Positions 54,083 through 63,484 of a stretch of DNA of 64,000 nucleotides are shown one piece after another. Location: assembly GCF_010470665.1 (NCBI RefSeq), contig NZ_VOPZ01000001.1:186001-250000 (forward strand). Direction: 5' to 3'. How positions within the stretch are numbered: the first letter of the stretch is position 1; each line of letters opens with the position of its first letter. The notes below the pieces were generated by a model that saw only the letters and a list, made by a program, of their open reading frames with translations, was not told the DNA's origin and ran no database searches. The DNA comes from Desulfovibrio sp. JC022. GTDB lineage: Bacteria > Desulfobacterota > Desulfovibrionia > Desulfovibrionales > Desulfovibrionaceae. The position numbers were made by a program, and so were the translations under genes.

Positions 54083-54150
54083 TGGCCTCCGGCGGCTCTC
54101 CGAGGGCCCTTTCAGGGGGACCAAAGGGACTAAGCCCCTTTGGAATCCCT
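54083..54150 (+). repeat. Dispersed inverted-repeat element, copy C
   Basis: GGCCTCCGGCGGC head, then GGGCCC...AGGGGGACC and the tail GGGACTAAGCCCCTTTGGAA. It lies in the spacer between the two moeA-type genes. A degenerate head (TCTCCGACGGCCCTGCC) recurs at 55442 before the next gene. Confidence 0.6.
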
Positions 54151-54190
54151 ATTAGTTGGCAGTTGTTTAATGCAAGTATGTCTTTTTATA

Positions 54191-55435
54191 TTAAATCTTC
54201 CAGATACTTACCGTGTTTCCGGCGTAAAAACCTTCGGTGTCGGCGGGGATGATCATCAACCCGTCAGCCTGAATCATGGTCTTGAGCAGGCCGGATTTAC
54301 CGTAAATGGGTTTGGCTAGTGGCAATTGGCCTTCACGGCTGGTCAGTTTCATGCGCACGTAATCTTCGCGGCCCGGTTTGGATACAGTGTTGCGGCCCAG
54401 TTCAGCCTGAACGAGGGTTCGTTCTGTGTCTGAGAATGCATCCTTCTGGCCCATGAGTTGGCGGATAAAAGGTACAACCAGCGAAAGCATGACCACCTGC
54501 ACCGAGGTTACCTGACCGGGGAGTCCCAGCACTGGCTTGCTTCCGGCGCGCCCGAGGATGGTCGGCTTTCCGGGGCTGATTGCCACCCCGTGGGCGAGGA
54601 TCTCGGAATCGTCCATTGATTCAATGGCCTGCACGGTCAGATCGCGCATGCCTACCGAACTGCCGCCTGATAGGAGTACTAGATCGTTCTCGGCAATAGC
54701 CTGTGCAAGTGTTGATTCCAGTTTGTCCAGTTCATCGCGTACAATGCCGTAATTAACAGCCCTTGCGCCCGCATCGTTTACAAGGCAGCGCAGGGTGTGG
54801 GAGTTCACATCACGGATAGTTCCGACTTTTTGCGGAGAGTCGATTTCAACCAGTTCATCCCCGGTGGAGATAATGCCCACACGCGGTTTGCGATGGATGG
54901 CGACTTTCTTTATGCCCAGCGCGGCCAGCAGTCCTACATCTTGAAAGCGGACCTTATGTCCGGCTTTAAAAACAGTGTCATTCTTGGCAACATCCTCACC
55001 CTTGAGCATGGTGTGCTCGCCGGGAGCAGAAGATTTGCGGATCTCAATGGTCCCGGAGCCAAGTTCCTGTGTGTGCTCAACCATAACCACGGCATCGGCT
55101 CCGTCCGGCAGGGTTCCTCCGGTGGGGATGGCCGCACATTCGCCGGGCAGGAGTTCAAAGTCAGGATTTTCATCTACTTTGAGAGTAGCGGAGCATTCCA
55201 GATAGGTCGGGTTGCCCTCAGTTGCGCCGAAGGCGTCACGGGCATTGACCGCGTAGCCGTCCATACAGGAACGGTTAGCCGGGGGCAGGTCTTCCGGTGA
55301 AACGATATCCTCACCAAGCACCAGCCCGCAGGCATCAGAAATGGAAACCTTTTCAGTTTCCACCGCTGCAAAAGAATTCAGCAGGGCTTCAAATTCAACC
55401 CTGCTGATAATTTCAAAAAATTCATGATTATTCAA
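54191..55435 (-). CDS. moeA: Molybdopterin molybdenumtransferase MoeA
   Basis: A 414-residue MoeA of normal length. Motifs: RSCMDGYAVNARD near residue 58, VVMVEHTQ near 112, GIISTGDELVEID near 180, LLSGGSSVGMRD near 247 and HGVAISPGKPTILG near 269. It inserts molybdate into adenylylated molybdopterin. The frame is open further upstream to 55564, but that stretch overlaps the mobB gene. TTG 55435 has GGAG at proper distance and gives the family-length protein, so it is preferred. It lies between mobB and the MoeA-PBP fusion gene; two different MoeA paralogues in one cluster suggest separate molybdenum and tungsten handling (inference). Confidence 0.9.
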   Translation of the reverse strand: MNNHEFFEIISRVEFEALLNSFAAVETEKVSISDACGLVLGEDIVSPEDLPPANRSCMDGYAVNARDAFGATEGNPTYLECSATLKVDENPDFELLPGECAAIPTGGTLPDGADAVVMVEHTQELGSGTIEIRKSSAPGEHTMLKGEDVAKNDTVFKAGHKVRFQDVGLLAALGIKKVAIHRKPRVGIISTGDELVEIDSPQKVGTIRDVNSHTLRCLVNDAGARAVNYGIVRDELDKLESTLAQAIAENDLVLLSGGSSVGMRDLTVQAIESMDDSEILAHGVAISPGKPTILGRAGSKPVLGLPGQVTSVQVVMLSLVVPFIRQLMGQKDAFSDTERTLVQAELGRNTVSKPGREDYVRMKLTSREGQLPLAKPIYGKSGLLKTMIQADGLMIIPADTEGFYAGNTVSIWKI

Positions 55436-55469
55436 TGGATGTCTCCGACGGCCCTGCCGGGGGCCTTCT

Positions 55470-56174
55470 TTAATTCTTAATCTTAATCTCAATATCTCCG
55501 GGAACGTAGCCTTTAAGCTGCTTGAGCATGGCGGTGATCCCGGCTGAAAGCATGTCGGCCACAAAGGGGTTGAAACCCAGTTCGGCCCCGTTGCAGGTAA
55601 CTTCCATCTGGGTTTTCATGGCCTGACATCCGGAAACACGGGCTTTGCCAGCTACGATGTCAGCCACAAAATCCATACAGAATTCGCGTCCGCAGGCCCC
55701 GCAGTTGAGACCCGGCAGGATAAATCCTTTATCCATGACCAGATCAGCCAGCTCTTCCAGAAGTTCATCAGAGGGCGGGGTGTCCGGTGAACAGGCCGGA
55801 ATTTGTTTCAGGGCCAGTTCGGGGTAAAATTCTTTGTCGTCGTTGTCTTCGCGAACCATGATCACCCGAGGCAGCCAGCCGATTTTGTTGCCGCCTTCCA
55901 TGACTATGACATCTGCATCCATGAGCGGGACAAGGTCCTGTACTGTGCGTTCCTGCTTCCAGGAAACAAAGGATTCGCTGGGAGAGTATGCCGCCACACA
56001 GGATGCTATTTTTTTGTACTCTTCGGTGTCCACGCCTTCGGCCCCGTCAAAGCCATGGTGGGAATGCTTGAGCACTCCGACTTTGTAGCCTTTTTCAGTG
56101 AGCTTTTTGACCAGAGCAAGGCCCATAGTGGTCTTACCTGTTTTCTTTTTTCCAACAATGGCAATAGCTTTCAT
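55470..56174 (-). CDS. mobB: MobB-like GTP-binding protein with a C-terminal iron-sulfur-type Cys motif
   Basis: A 234-residue protein. The first ~150 residues are the MobB P-loop GTPase: GKKKTGKTTM Walker A at 8-17, VLKHSHHGFD near 34, and VIVMEGGNKIGWLPRVIM near 89. Then follows an extension of about 80 residues with GLNCGACGREFCMD...SGCQAM...VTCNG, a cysteine pattern (CxxCxxxxC plus two) typical of a [4Fe-4S] or metal site. MobB assists in attaching nucleotides to molybdopterin. The extension is not in the E. coli protein and may adapt it to FeS enzymes. It lies 34 bases before moeA and 29 after argB, all on the minus strand. Confidence 0.85.
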   Translation of the reverse strand: MKAIAIVGKKKTGKTTMGLALVKKLTEKGYKVGVLKHSHHGFDGAEGVDTEEYKKIASCVAAYSPSESFVSWKQERTVQDLVPLMDADVIVMEGGNKIGWLPRVIMVREDNDDKEFYPELALKQIPACSPDTPPSDELLEELADLVMDKGFILPGLNCGACGREFCMDFVADIVAGKARVSGCQAMKTQMEVTCNGAELGFNPFVADMLSAGITAMLKQLKGYVPGDIEIKIKN

Positions 56175-56203
56175 GTGAATTTTCTCCGTATAAATACAGC
56201 CTG

Positions 56204-57088
56204 TTAGCCGACAATTTCAGTGCCGATACCACTTTTGGTGAAAAGTTCGAGCAGCACGCAGTTTTCAACCCGTCCATCAATGATGTGCGCTTTTTCAACG
56301 CCGCTGTGAACCGCTTCAAGGCAGCAGCTCAGTTTGGGAATCATGCCGCCTTGCGCCACACCGGAGTCGATTGCTTCGGCTGCTTCTCGGCAGGTCATGG
56401 AGGAGACAAGATTCTTGTCCGCATCCAGCAATCCCTGAATATCGGTCAGCAGATGCAAGCGTTTGGCGTTCATGGCAGCTGCAACAGCCCCGGCTACGGA
56501 ATCAGCGTTAATGTTGTATGTTGAACCTTCGTCGTCAACTCCTACTGGTGCAATAACCGGGATGAATCCGTCTTTTTGCAGAGATTCGATCAGGGTGGTG
56601 TTGACCTCGGTCACTTCGCCCACCTTGCCGAGGTCGATGATCTCAGGGGATTTTGTTTCGGATTCGATGACCAGTTCTTTCTGCTCGGCCTTGATAAGCA
56701 TCCCGTCCTTGCCGGAAAGTCCTACCGCCTTGCCGCCTTGCAGGTTGATCAGGTTGACAATCTGTTTGTTGACCTGCCCCACGAGGACCATTTCAACAAC
56801 GTCCATGGTGGCTTCATCGGTGACCCGGTAGCCGCTCTTGAACTGGCTGTCGATATTCAGCGCGCTGAGCATCTTCTGGATCTGGGGGCCGCCGCCATGC
56901 ACTACCACCGGGTTGATGCCGATGTATTTGAGCAGGATGATGTTCAGGGCGAATGCTCGCTTCAGGTTTTCATCGATCATGGCATTTCCGCCGTACTTGA
57001 TGACAATTGTTTCTCCGTAAAATTCTTTGATGTACGGCAGAGATTCAATCAGAAATTTAGCCCGTATAATATCTTGTTCCATGTCCAT
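56204..57088 (-). CDS. argB: Acetylglutamate kinase
   Basis: A 294-residue amino-acid kinase. Motifs: VIKYGGNAM near residue 28, [14 protein letters not shown] near 61, [18 protein letters not shown] near 85-102 (N-acetylglutamate binding), [25 protein letters not shown] near 201, and [10 protein letters not shown] near 249. It phosphorylates N-acetylglutamate in arginine synthesis. The N-terminal helix expected of arginine-sensitive hexameric enzymes is present ([17 protein letters not shown]). It is first in a minus-strand series with mobB and the moeA genes; the pairing looks positional only. Confidence 0.96.
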   Translation of the reverse strand: MDMEQDIIRAKFLIESLPYIKEFYGETIVIKYGGNAMIDENLKRAFALNIILLKYIGINPVVVHGGGPQIQKMLSALNIDSQFKSGYRVTDEATMDVVEMVLVGQVNKQIVNLINLQGGKAVGLSGKDGMLIKAEQKELVIESETKSPEIIDLGKVGEVTEVNTTLIESLQKDGFIPVIAPVGVDDEGSTYNINADSVAGAVAAAMNAKRLHLLTDIQGLLDADKNLVSSMTCREAAEAIDSGVAQGGMIPKLSCCLEAVHSGVEKAHIIDGRVENCVLLELFTKSGIGTEIVG

Positions 57089-57221
57089 GTCGATTTGTTC
57101 TCCTGAAGCTTTTGCTGTGAGTGAGCGGATAGCGGTTCCGCATCGTCAGCTATCTATAATTTAAAAGTCTGGTGAGGGGAAGGGGTGCGTTTGTTGGGCT
57201 TGGATTGGCATGATTATAATT

Positions 57222-57256
57222 AAAAAAGCCGCACTACCATTCAGGTAGCGCGGCCT
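57222..57256 (-). terminator. Terminator of the acetate transporter gene
   Basis: GCCGCACTACC-ATTCA-GGTAGCGCGGC with a T run on the minus strand. Confidence 0.85.
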
Positions 57257-57285
57257 TCATACTGACATGAAGAAGTTGACTGTTT

Positions 57286-57843
57286 TTATTCGCCGATGGG
57301 CAGGACAGTGCGTCCGTACTGTTCATTGATGACTTCAGCCATGGCAAGATAGCATGCGGAAGCTCCGCAGATTATTCCTTCCCATCCGGCAATTGTCCCG
57401 ATGAAGTGGCTGCCGGAGAAATCTCTTACCGCCAGCAGGAAGAAGAGCACTGTCAGGGAAAAGAAGATGAACTGAAGTACTTTGTTGCTCTTTAGAGTTC
57501 CGAGGAACATGAACATGGTGAAGAGTCCCCACATAAGTAGGTACCAGCCCATGTATGCGTGCGGGGTGGGATCGGCAATCCCCATCTTGGGCATGACGAT
57601 CAGGGCAACCAGGGTCAGCCAGAACAGACCGTAGGAAGTGAAGGCGGTGGTCCCGAAGGTGTTGCCTTTCTTGAATTCCATTATTCCGGCGATGATCTGT
57701 GCGATACCGCCATAGAAAATTCCCATGGCCAAAATCATGGAACTGATGGGGAAAAATCCTGCGTTGTGGATGTTCAGCAGGATGGTGGTCATGCCGAATC
57801 CCATCAGGCCGAGCGGGGCGGGGTTTGCGAGTTTTGAGTCCAT
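57286..57843 (-). CDS. satP: Acetate uptake transporter (SatP/YaaH, GPR1/FUN34 family)
   Basis: A 185-residue protein with six membrane helices and the family signature [14 protein letters not shown] at residues 7-20. The [17 protein letters not shown] segment near 45 and FTSYGLFWL near 68 are also characteristic. These hexameric channels carry acetate or succinate with protons. In an incomplete oxidiser it could export or recover acetate. AGGAGAG precedes the ATG. It is monocistronic with its own terminator. Confidence 0.92.
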   Translation of the reverse strand: MDSKLANPAPLGLMGFGMTTILLNIHNAGFFPISSMILAMGIFYGGIAQIIAGIMEFKKGNTFGTTAFTSYGLFWLTLVALIVMPKMGIADPTPHAYMGWYLLMWGLFTMFMFLGTLKSNKVLQFIFFSLTVLFFLLAVRDFSGSHFIGTIAGWEGIICGASACYLAMAEVINEQYGRTVLPIGE

Positions 57844-58231
57844 TTGTCTCTCCTAAAATAATTCTTTCAAAACACACCTGATCCGGGCTCCCGCCGTCGG
57901 TGGGTTACAGCGGAAATGTGAGTGGTGGTGTTTGGTGGAATGTGGGTGTGTTTTGTGGGTAGTGAACGCTCATTCAGCTAAATTAAAATGAGTTTAATTG
58001 CAAGTGATAAATTAGGCAGACACCAGTATTGAGCTGAATTAATGGTTGTCGTAATTATAAAAAATGAATGCCTAATCAGTGCTTGCGTTGCTTTTACTGC
58101 CGGATAATCTTTTTTCTTCGAAGAAAATGGTTTATGATGTTTATGACATAAATTACCGGGATAATATGGTGCGTATTTCCCGGTTACAACATTGTCCTGA
58201 CTAAATCTGAAATAGTGGGAAGGAAGCACAG
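57844..58231. other. Divergent promoter region between satP and the antiporter gene
   Basis: 388 bases with no credible gene. Next to satP is a GC-rich CCGCCGTCGGTGGG segment; the rest is AT-rich. I see no known riboswitch or sigma-54 site. Confidence 0.4.
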
Positions 58232-59443
58232 ATGACTGTATCCGCCATGACTTTAATCACTCTCGGAATGCTGTTCATGGTCGGTTTTTTAGCTGACACC
58301 ATCGGCAGGAATACCCCTATACCACGAGTTTCGATCCTCATGGTTGCGGGATTTCTGATTGGTCCGTCCGGATTCGATCTGCTTCCGGTTTCCACTCGGA
58401 GCTGGATGCCTGTTGTTGCAGATATGGCCTTGGTTATGATCGGATTTCTGCTGGGCAGTTCGTTGCAATATGCGTCTTTGCGCCGTTCAGGTATGCTGGT
58501 GCTCTGGATAACTCTCGGGGTGGTGGGGGCTACGGCGGTGATCGTTGGAGGCGGGCTCTGGTTGGCAGGTATCCCTTTGCCGTTAGCCTTGATTTATGGC
58601 GGCATAGCCCCGGCAACCGCTCCTGCTGCTACCGTGGATGTGGTTCATGAGGTCAATGCCAAGGGACGTTTCACTGAAGTCCTACTTAAAATTATTGCCC
58701 TTGATGATGCTCTCGGCCTAATAGTTTTCAGTCTTATGCTGGCAGCGGCTCAGATGTTGGCCAGCGGTGGCGGTGGCAGCTTTGAGACTCTTGTGCACGG
58801 CGGTAAGGATATTGTGTATGCAATTTTTGTGGGGGCTGTGCTTGGTGCACCCATGAGTTATTTGACCGGATATTTGAAGTCCGGGGAGCATACTTTGCTT
58901 GAAGCTTTGGGCATGGTCTGTATCTGCGGCGGCGTTGCCATGTGGCTGGATGTTTCCTTTTTGCTGGCGGCTATGACCATGGGGATGGTGGTGGTCAATC
59001 TTGCCAAACGCATGGATTGTTCTTTTTATTCAATACGGTCTATTGAATGGCCCATTGTAGTGCTTTTCTTTTTATTTGCCGGAGTAAATATCGAGGTTGA
59101 ACATATTTACGTTAACCAGAAGCTGATCATGTTTTATATTCTGCTGCGCATAGGCAGTCGTTTTGTGGGAGGTCTTCTTGGAGCGAGAAAAGGGGGGGAA
59201 AGTCTGTTTTTCGGCAAGTGGATGAGCATGGCCCTGATGCCGCAGGCCGGGATTGCCCTAGGGATGGCTCTCACAGCTGCGCACAGGTTTGAGGAGTTTC
59301 AGTCTGTGGTTTCTGTTATTGCGGCTACGACGGTTTTTTTCGAGATCGCGGGCCCCATATGTACTCGTTTTGCCTTGAACAAAGTGGGAGATATAACCCC
59401 TGGGGAAAAACGGAAGATCAATCGCGAAGGTTGTTCGTTTTAA
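58232..59443 (+). CDS. Cation:proton antiporter (CPA2/Kef-type)
   Basis: A 403-residue membrane protein with about 11-12 helices and no C-terminal RCK domain. The conserved crossed-helix region has APATAPAATVDVVHE near residue 126 and LLKIIALDDALGLIVFS near 151; DD there is the ion-binding acid pair expected in electrogenic sodium/proton exchangers. The segment MPQAGIALGMALTAAH near 330 matches the family. It exchanges Na+ or K+ for protons across the inner membrane, which fits a marine lifestyle. GGAAGG precedes the ATG. Confidence 0.9.
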   Translation: MTVSAMTLITLGMLFMVGFLADTIGRNTPIPRVSILMVAGFLIGPSGFDLLPVSTRSWMPVVADMALVMIGFLLGSSLQYASLRRSGMLVLWITLGVVGATAVIVGGGLWLAGIPLPLALIYGGIAPATAPAATVDVVHEVNAKGRFTEVLLKIIALDDALGLIVFSLMLAAAQMLASGGGGSFETLVHGGKDIVYAIFVGAVLGAPMSYLTGYLKSGEHTLLEALGMVCICGGVAMWLDVSFLLAAMTMGMVVVNLAKRMDCSFYSIRSIEWPIVVLFFLFAGVNIEVEHIYVNQKLIMFYILLRIGSRFVGGLLGARKGGESLFFGKWMSMALMPQAGIALGMALTAAHRFEEFQSVVSVIAATTVFFEIAGPICTRFALNKVGDITPGEKRKINREGCSF

Positions 59444-59546
59444 CTTGAAAAGTTTGATGTATAAGTTTTAATTATGTTGAATAACAAAGCAAAATCTATT
59501 AAAAGTAATCAAAGATAGTTAGTTTTTATCACTTGATGGAGTTCTC

Positions 59547-59903
59547 ATGGATCAGAATAAAAGACGCAGAATCCGAGTTAATGCAGGCTTCAGGGTTGTG
59601 CTGCATAAAGAAGACATTGATGCTTTTGTGGAATCACACAACCTTAGCTTGAAAGGAATTCTTTGTGATCCGGTGAGGGGGTTCTTTGTGGGGGATGAAT
59701 GCGAAATTTCCATTCCGCTCTCCGAGGAAGCCATAATCAGAGTCAACGCAAAGATTGTCCGCTCTGATGAGACCGGTCTGGCTGCGGATTTTCATCATAT
59801 GGATGAGAATAGTTTTACTCATTTGCGTCGTTTGATTCAGTTCAACGCTGAAGACGCGGACTCAATAGACAACGAGCTTACTTCACCCGCTTTTGATGCT
59901 TGA
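59547..59903 (+). CDS. PilZ domain protein
   Basis: A 118-residue PilZ domain. The c-di-GMP-binding motifs are the arginine cluster KRRRIR (residues 5-10) and HNLSLKG (NxSxxG, residues 31-37). The C-terminal region HMDENSFTHLRRLIQFN is the usual amphipathic end helix. It differs in sequence from the PilZ protein at 19251 and has no gene partners. Its last 26 bases overlap a small gene on the opposite strand. Confidence 0.85.
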   Translation: MDQNKRRRIRVNAGFRVVLHKEDIDAFVESHNLSLKGILCDPVRGFFVGDECEISIPLSEEAIIRVNAKIVRSDETGLAADFHHMDENSFTHLRRLIQFNAEDADSIDNELTSPAFDA

Positions 59904-60063
59904 TCGTCGGTATGCACAGGCTGGCGGGTTTGAAGAGGCATAGTTCGTAAGCCCGGGCCATTTTTTTCGCCTTTGTAGAAGGCAGGCCGCAGTCCACGAG
60001 TCTGCAATATATGTGGAGTGGATTGAAGATGTGCTCCATAAAGGCGATAAATCCAACTTTCAT
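59878..60063 (-). CDS. Small conserved-looking protein (Desulfovibrio type)
   Basis: A ~61-residue protein with MEHIFNPLHIYCRLVDCGL and STKAKKMARAYELCLFK. This pattern matches, from memory, small proteins of unknown function in Desulfovibrio (a HIFNPLHxYCRL core). It is soluble and basic. A TTG at 60075 is an alternative start. It overlaps the 3' end of the convergent PilZ gene. Confidence 0.45.
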   Translation of the reverse strand: MKVGFIAFMEHIFNPLHIYCRLVDCGLPSTKAKKMARAYELCLFKPASLCIPTIKHQKRVK

Positions 60064-60160
60064 TTTTTCGAACAATCCCTGTTTAAATTGATCCCCGGCA
60101 GGAGGAGCTCGAAAATGAACAAAATTTTGTTTTCAGTCAATTATTGCACATGTCATAGTG

Positions 60161-61339
60161 CTATTGCGCTGTCTCAGCTTCAAATCCTCGCAAAAACATA
60201 GTGGAAATTACCAGCATCATTGCGGCTACCACAGCTCCGGCATAGAATACTGCTTGCAGGTTGAAGCCGGAGTATATCAATCCCATTAAAATAGGGGCAA
60301 TTGTCTGGCCCGCGCGGAGCAGCATTCCGTTTACGGACATGAATACCGCTCTCTGTTCCATGGGGGCTATTGCCGTGAGCATGGACATGGAGTTGGGCAG
60401 GTTCAGCCCTTGTCCCAGCCCGAAAACGCAGACCGGAAGAATACACCACAAAGCCGAATCCGCAGCCGGGAGCATGATCATGGACGCTCCGTAGGCAAAG
60501 GCGGATATGGAAATCATGAGCGGCTGGGACATGAAGTGAGCCAGTCTGCCCATCTGAGAGGCTGCCAGTGCAGTAATAAAAGATGCACTTGAAATAACCA
60601 GCCCGATCATGAGCGGAGAAGCCTCGAACCGCGAATTGAGCAGCAGGGGCAGGTAGGTCACAATTGGTCCGTAGAGAATAATAAAAGTCAGCAGGGATAT
60701 TGCGAACAGGCTTAAGACTTCCTTGCAGCGCATGCCGGCAAGAGCGTCCTTCATGTATTTTTTAAAATTTCCATCAGCAGACGGTTCCGGGTTGTCCAGC
60801 CGGAAAGCCACCAGCCATGCCAGTGGAAGGGCTGTTAGCGATAGCAGAAAAGGTGCTTCCCAACAGATCTGGGCCAGTATTCCCCCAATCGCAGGGAAGA
60901 TAGCGGTTCCCATACTCAAGACCCCGGCATTGAGTCCCATGGCTTTGATTCTCTCCTTACCGCTGAAAAGGTCCCCGATAATGGTCAGGTTGATAACCCC
61001 GATGGCAGCGGCACCGATTCCTTGAATAAAGCGGAGTAACAGCAGGGAATGGAAATCCGGGGCAAAGAAACAGGCTGTCCCGGCGATCCCGAATAAAATT
61101 AATGAAGGCACAAGTATTTTTTTACGACCCAGTCGGTCTGCAAAGATCCCGGCTAAGGGGGCGAATATGATGCCCGGCAGAGTAAAAATAGTGAATATAA
61201 GCCCGATTGTTGATGCGGAAATACCGAATTCGCGGATCATTTCCGGCAGGGCCGGAATGATGCTTGAAACACCCATGATCGCCATGAGCGTAACTGAGAA
61301 AACGATTTGTAAGTTCTTGTTTTTATATAAAGCGTCCAT
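60161..61339 (-). CDS. MFS transporter (drug-efflux-like)
   Basis: A 392-residue major facilitator with 12 predicted helices. The loop 2-3 signature is GIFADRLGRKKILVPS near residue 62, and the helix 5 motif region is IGVINLTIIGDLFSGKERIKAMGLNAG near 135-160 (antiporter motif C-like ALSMGTAIFPAIGG follows). It most resembles drug-resistance type proton antiporters; the substrate is unknown. Full length. The gene stands alone. Confidence 0.85.
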   Translation of the reverse strand: MDALYKNKNLQIVFSVTLMAIMGVSSIIPALPEMIREFGISASTIGLIFTIFTLPGIIFAPLAGIFADRLGRKKILVPSLILFGIAGTACFFAPDFHSLLLLRFIQGIGAAAIGVINLTIIGDLFSGKERIKAMGLNAGVLSMGTAIFPAIGGILAQICWEAPFLLSLTALPLAWLVAFRLDNPEPSADGNFKKYMKDALAGMRCKEVLSLFAISLLTFIILYGPIVTYLPLLLNSRFEASPLMIGLVISSASFITALAASQMGRLAHFMSQPLMISISAFAYGASMIMLPAADSALWCILPVCVFGLGQGLNLPNSMSMLTAIAPMEQRAVFMSVNGMLLRAGQTIAPILMGLIYSGFNLQAVFYAGAVVAAMMLVISTMFLRGFEAETAQ

Positions 61340-61478
61340 CTGCGGTCAGTCCTTTGGGGTAAAGTGAATCACGAAAGCTACTCCCAAATGAACCTCTTAG
61401 CAACAGCCGGAAAGGACTGAAAAAAGCTAATGCTACAAAAATATGGAATTACGTACTGTTGTCGGGTAATAATGGGGC

Positions 61479-62261
61479 ATGCCCGAATCAAATAAAGAAC
61501 TCAGATACAGCCCGTTCCTGTTTAGACTCTACCATTTTTTTAAGAACAGCCCGTCGAAATTCACGGTCCTGCTTGGATTTCTGGTGGGGCAGATATTTAT
61601 TAGCCCCATTGCCGGGGATTCCTTGTTTTTACAGCAGGTATTGTATTTTTATACCTATCTGGTCTTGCTTTCCGCTGTTTCGGCAATAGTGGTCAATAAA
61701 GCCAAACTTTATGCTTATTTCGGACTTTATGGGGTTTCGCTGGTCAGTTCTATCCTGTTTTTTAAGACGAGGTCCATGCTCTGGTTGGCGGGTAGTGAAG
61801 TGGCTGATATGCTCATGTTGCTTATCACCATCTGGGGCATACAGCAGTTCATGTGGCGGCAGAAAAGAGTTACCCGCGATTTGATTTCCGGGGCCATATG
61901 CATTTACATGCTGGCCGGACTGGCTTGGTCCGATGCTTACAGTCTGTGCGAGATTTTAAAAGACGGATCATTTTCCGGAATTGATATTACTGAGAATGTT
62001 TTCGCTGTGCGCGGGGCTTTAACTTATTTCAGCTACGTGACAATGCTTACCGTGGGCTACGGGGATATCCTGCCGGTGTCGTTCATGGCTCGTTCTCTCT
62101 CGATCCTGCAAGGCCTTTTCGGGCAGATGTATCTGGCAGTATTCATTGCAGGAATCCTCGGGGCGTTCCTTTCTCAGCAGCATTTGGGCTCTGCCGGTGA
62201 AAAGCCGGGAGGGCTAGGTGATGAACCGGAGAATGAGCGGCATGAAGCAGGAGGACCTTAA
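61479..62261 (+). CDS. Voltage-gated-like potassium channel protein
   Basis: A 260-residue protein with about six membrane segments. The pore loop has the potassium selectivity filter TVGYGD (in TMLTVGYGDILPVS near residue 190), flanked by the pore helix GALTYFSYV and the last inner helix GQMYLAVFIAGILGAFL. No voltage-sensor arginine ladder is obvious in the N-terminal helices. The C-terminal ~25 residues are hydrophilic (GEKPGGLGDEPENE). The final 4 bases overlap the convergent gene. Confidence 0.85.
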   Translation: MPESNKELRYSPFLFRLYHFFKNSPSKFTVLLGFLVGQIFISPIAGDSLFLQQVLYFYTYLVLLSAVSAIVVNKAKLYAYFGLYGVSLVSSILFFKTRSMLWLAGSEVADMLMLLITIWGIQQFMWRQKRVTRDLISGAICIYMLAGLAWSDAYSLCEILKDGSFSGIDITENVFAVRGALTYFSYVTMLTVGYGDILPVSFMARSLSILQGLFGQMYLAVFIAGILGAFLSQQHLGSAGEKPGGLGDEPENERHEAGGP

Positions 62262-63472
62262 GTCCAGCCGTTGAAGTCGCTTAACTGTCTTTTCTGGTTA
62301 CTGCCGAATTGTTCCTTTTCTTCGTTACCGTATAGCTCGGTGACTTTTACCGGAGAGTAAAAAGCCTGCTGAGTTGAGCTCTCCTGAAGAGCCAGAGTCA
62401 TCGGCACATCCCTTATGGGACCCAGTTGAATGTTCATCGGACCTGCTTCCTGCCCCTGTTGAGATTTCTGATAATCCTGATAGGCCTGTTCTTCTTCAAC
62501 AGTGGTGTATGATATTCTGGAAAGCTTCATTACTCCCAGTTCTGATTTTAGGGCTTCAAAGTATGCTTCACCGCCTTTGAACAGGTATTTTGAAAAATCA
62601 TCATCTTTGCCTTTGTTGGCTTCATTCAGCTTATCTACAGATTTCTGCGAGAGGGCGCCAATTTCCGAGTTTTGCCTTTTGTAGGCATTGCTTCTGTTGA
62701 TTTTATCTTCCGCTCTGGAGTTGGCATCCCCACCGAAAATATTGTCTCTGGCAAATTGGGCGGTGGCATGGGTCACGCTTTCTGAGCTTTCGGAGTAGCG
62801 GTTGCGGCCCGCATTTTTGAGTTTGCTTTTAGATTGCTCTCGTCCTGTTTCGAGGGAGGAACTGACCCGTTGGGCAAGTTCTTTGTCGGAGATATCGTAT
62901 TCAGCAGTTGCGGTCTTGGCCCGTTCAATAGCCCGCTGCACGTAGGGCAGGGCACTTTCAGGTTCTTCCCCTTTTGCGTAGGTGGTGCGGTGCTCGGCAA
63001 CATACATGTCTTTAAATCTATCACGAACTTTGTTCCAGAAGCTGTCCTTGACTGATTTCGCCAGACTCTGAACCCGTTCAATAACTTCTTCTTTGTCCCC
63101 GGTGAAGAATTTGTCGATGATATTTCTGGCACCCTTGAAATCTTGCCCTTCAATCGCCGCGGTCAGTTCCTTGATGTGTTTGTCGTACTCAAGCCCGGAT
63201 TTACCAGAAAGGAAATTTTCGTTGCCCTCCTTAAATATCTTCTCCAGCCCTTCTTGAAGTTCATTGGATTTTTGATCAACTATTTCGGCAATATGAAATT
63301 CAATTGTTTCCCAATCCACCGGTTTAATAACCTTCAGTTCTTCCTTACCGTTAACTGATTTGGCAGTGGATGCTTTTGCGGAATCCTCTTCTATTTTACG
63401 TGAAGATGTTTCCTGACTTGTGCGGAAATTGAAGCTGCCTACGTTACTTTGGTTGGTGGAATTGATCTGCAT
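62258..63472 (-). CDS. Hypothetical protein, tandem paralogue 1
   Basis: A 404-residue hydrophilic protein without signal peptide or membrane segments, rich in Lys, Glu and Ser and predicted largely helical. I do not recognise a family. The segment near residues 218-245 (SKLKNAGRNRYSESSESVTH, ATAQFARDNIFGG) has a close counterpart in the next gene upstream, so the two are paralogues. The N-terminal ~40 residues are low complexity (Ser/Thr/Asn/Gln). This is reminiscent of secreted or flagellar-type accessory proteins, but no export motif is visible. A GAGG site precedes the ATG, and the gap to the upstream gene is 12 bases. Confidence 0.6.
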   Translation of the reverse strand: MQINSTNQSNVGSFNFRTSQETSSRKIEEDSAKASTAKSVNGKEELKVIKPVDWETIEFHIAEIVDQKSNELQEGLEKIFKEGNENFLSGKSGLEYDKHIKELTAAIEGQDFKGARNIIDKFFTGDKEEVIERVQSLAKSVKDSFWNKVRDRFKDMYVAEHRTTYAKGEEPESALPYVQRAIERAKTATAEYDISDKELAQRVSSSLETGREQSKSKLKNAGRNRYSESSESVTHATAQFARDNIFGGDANSRAEDKINRSNAYKRQNSEIGALSQKSVDKLNEANKGKDDDFSKYLFKGGEAYFEALKSELGVMKLSRISYTTVEEEQAYQDYQKSQQGQEAGPMNIQLGPIRDVPMTLALQESSTQQAFYSPVKVTELYGNEEKEQFGSNQKRQLSDFNGWT

Positions 63473-63484
63473 GGTTTACCTCGG

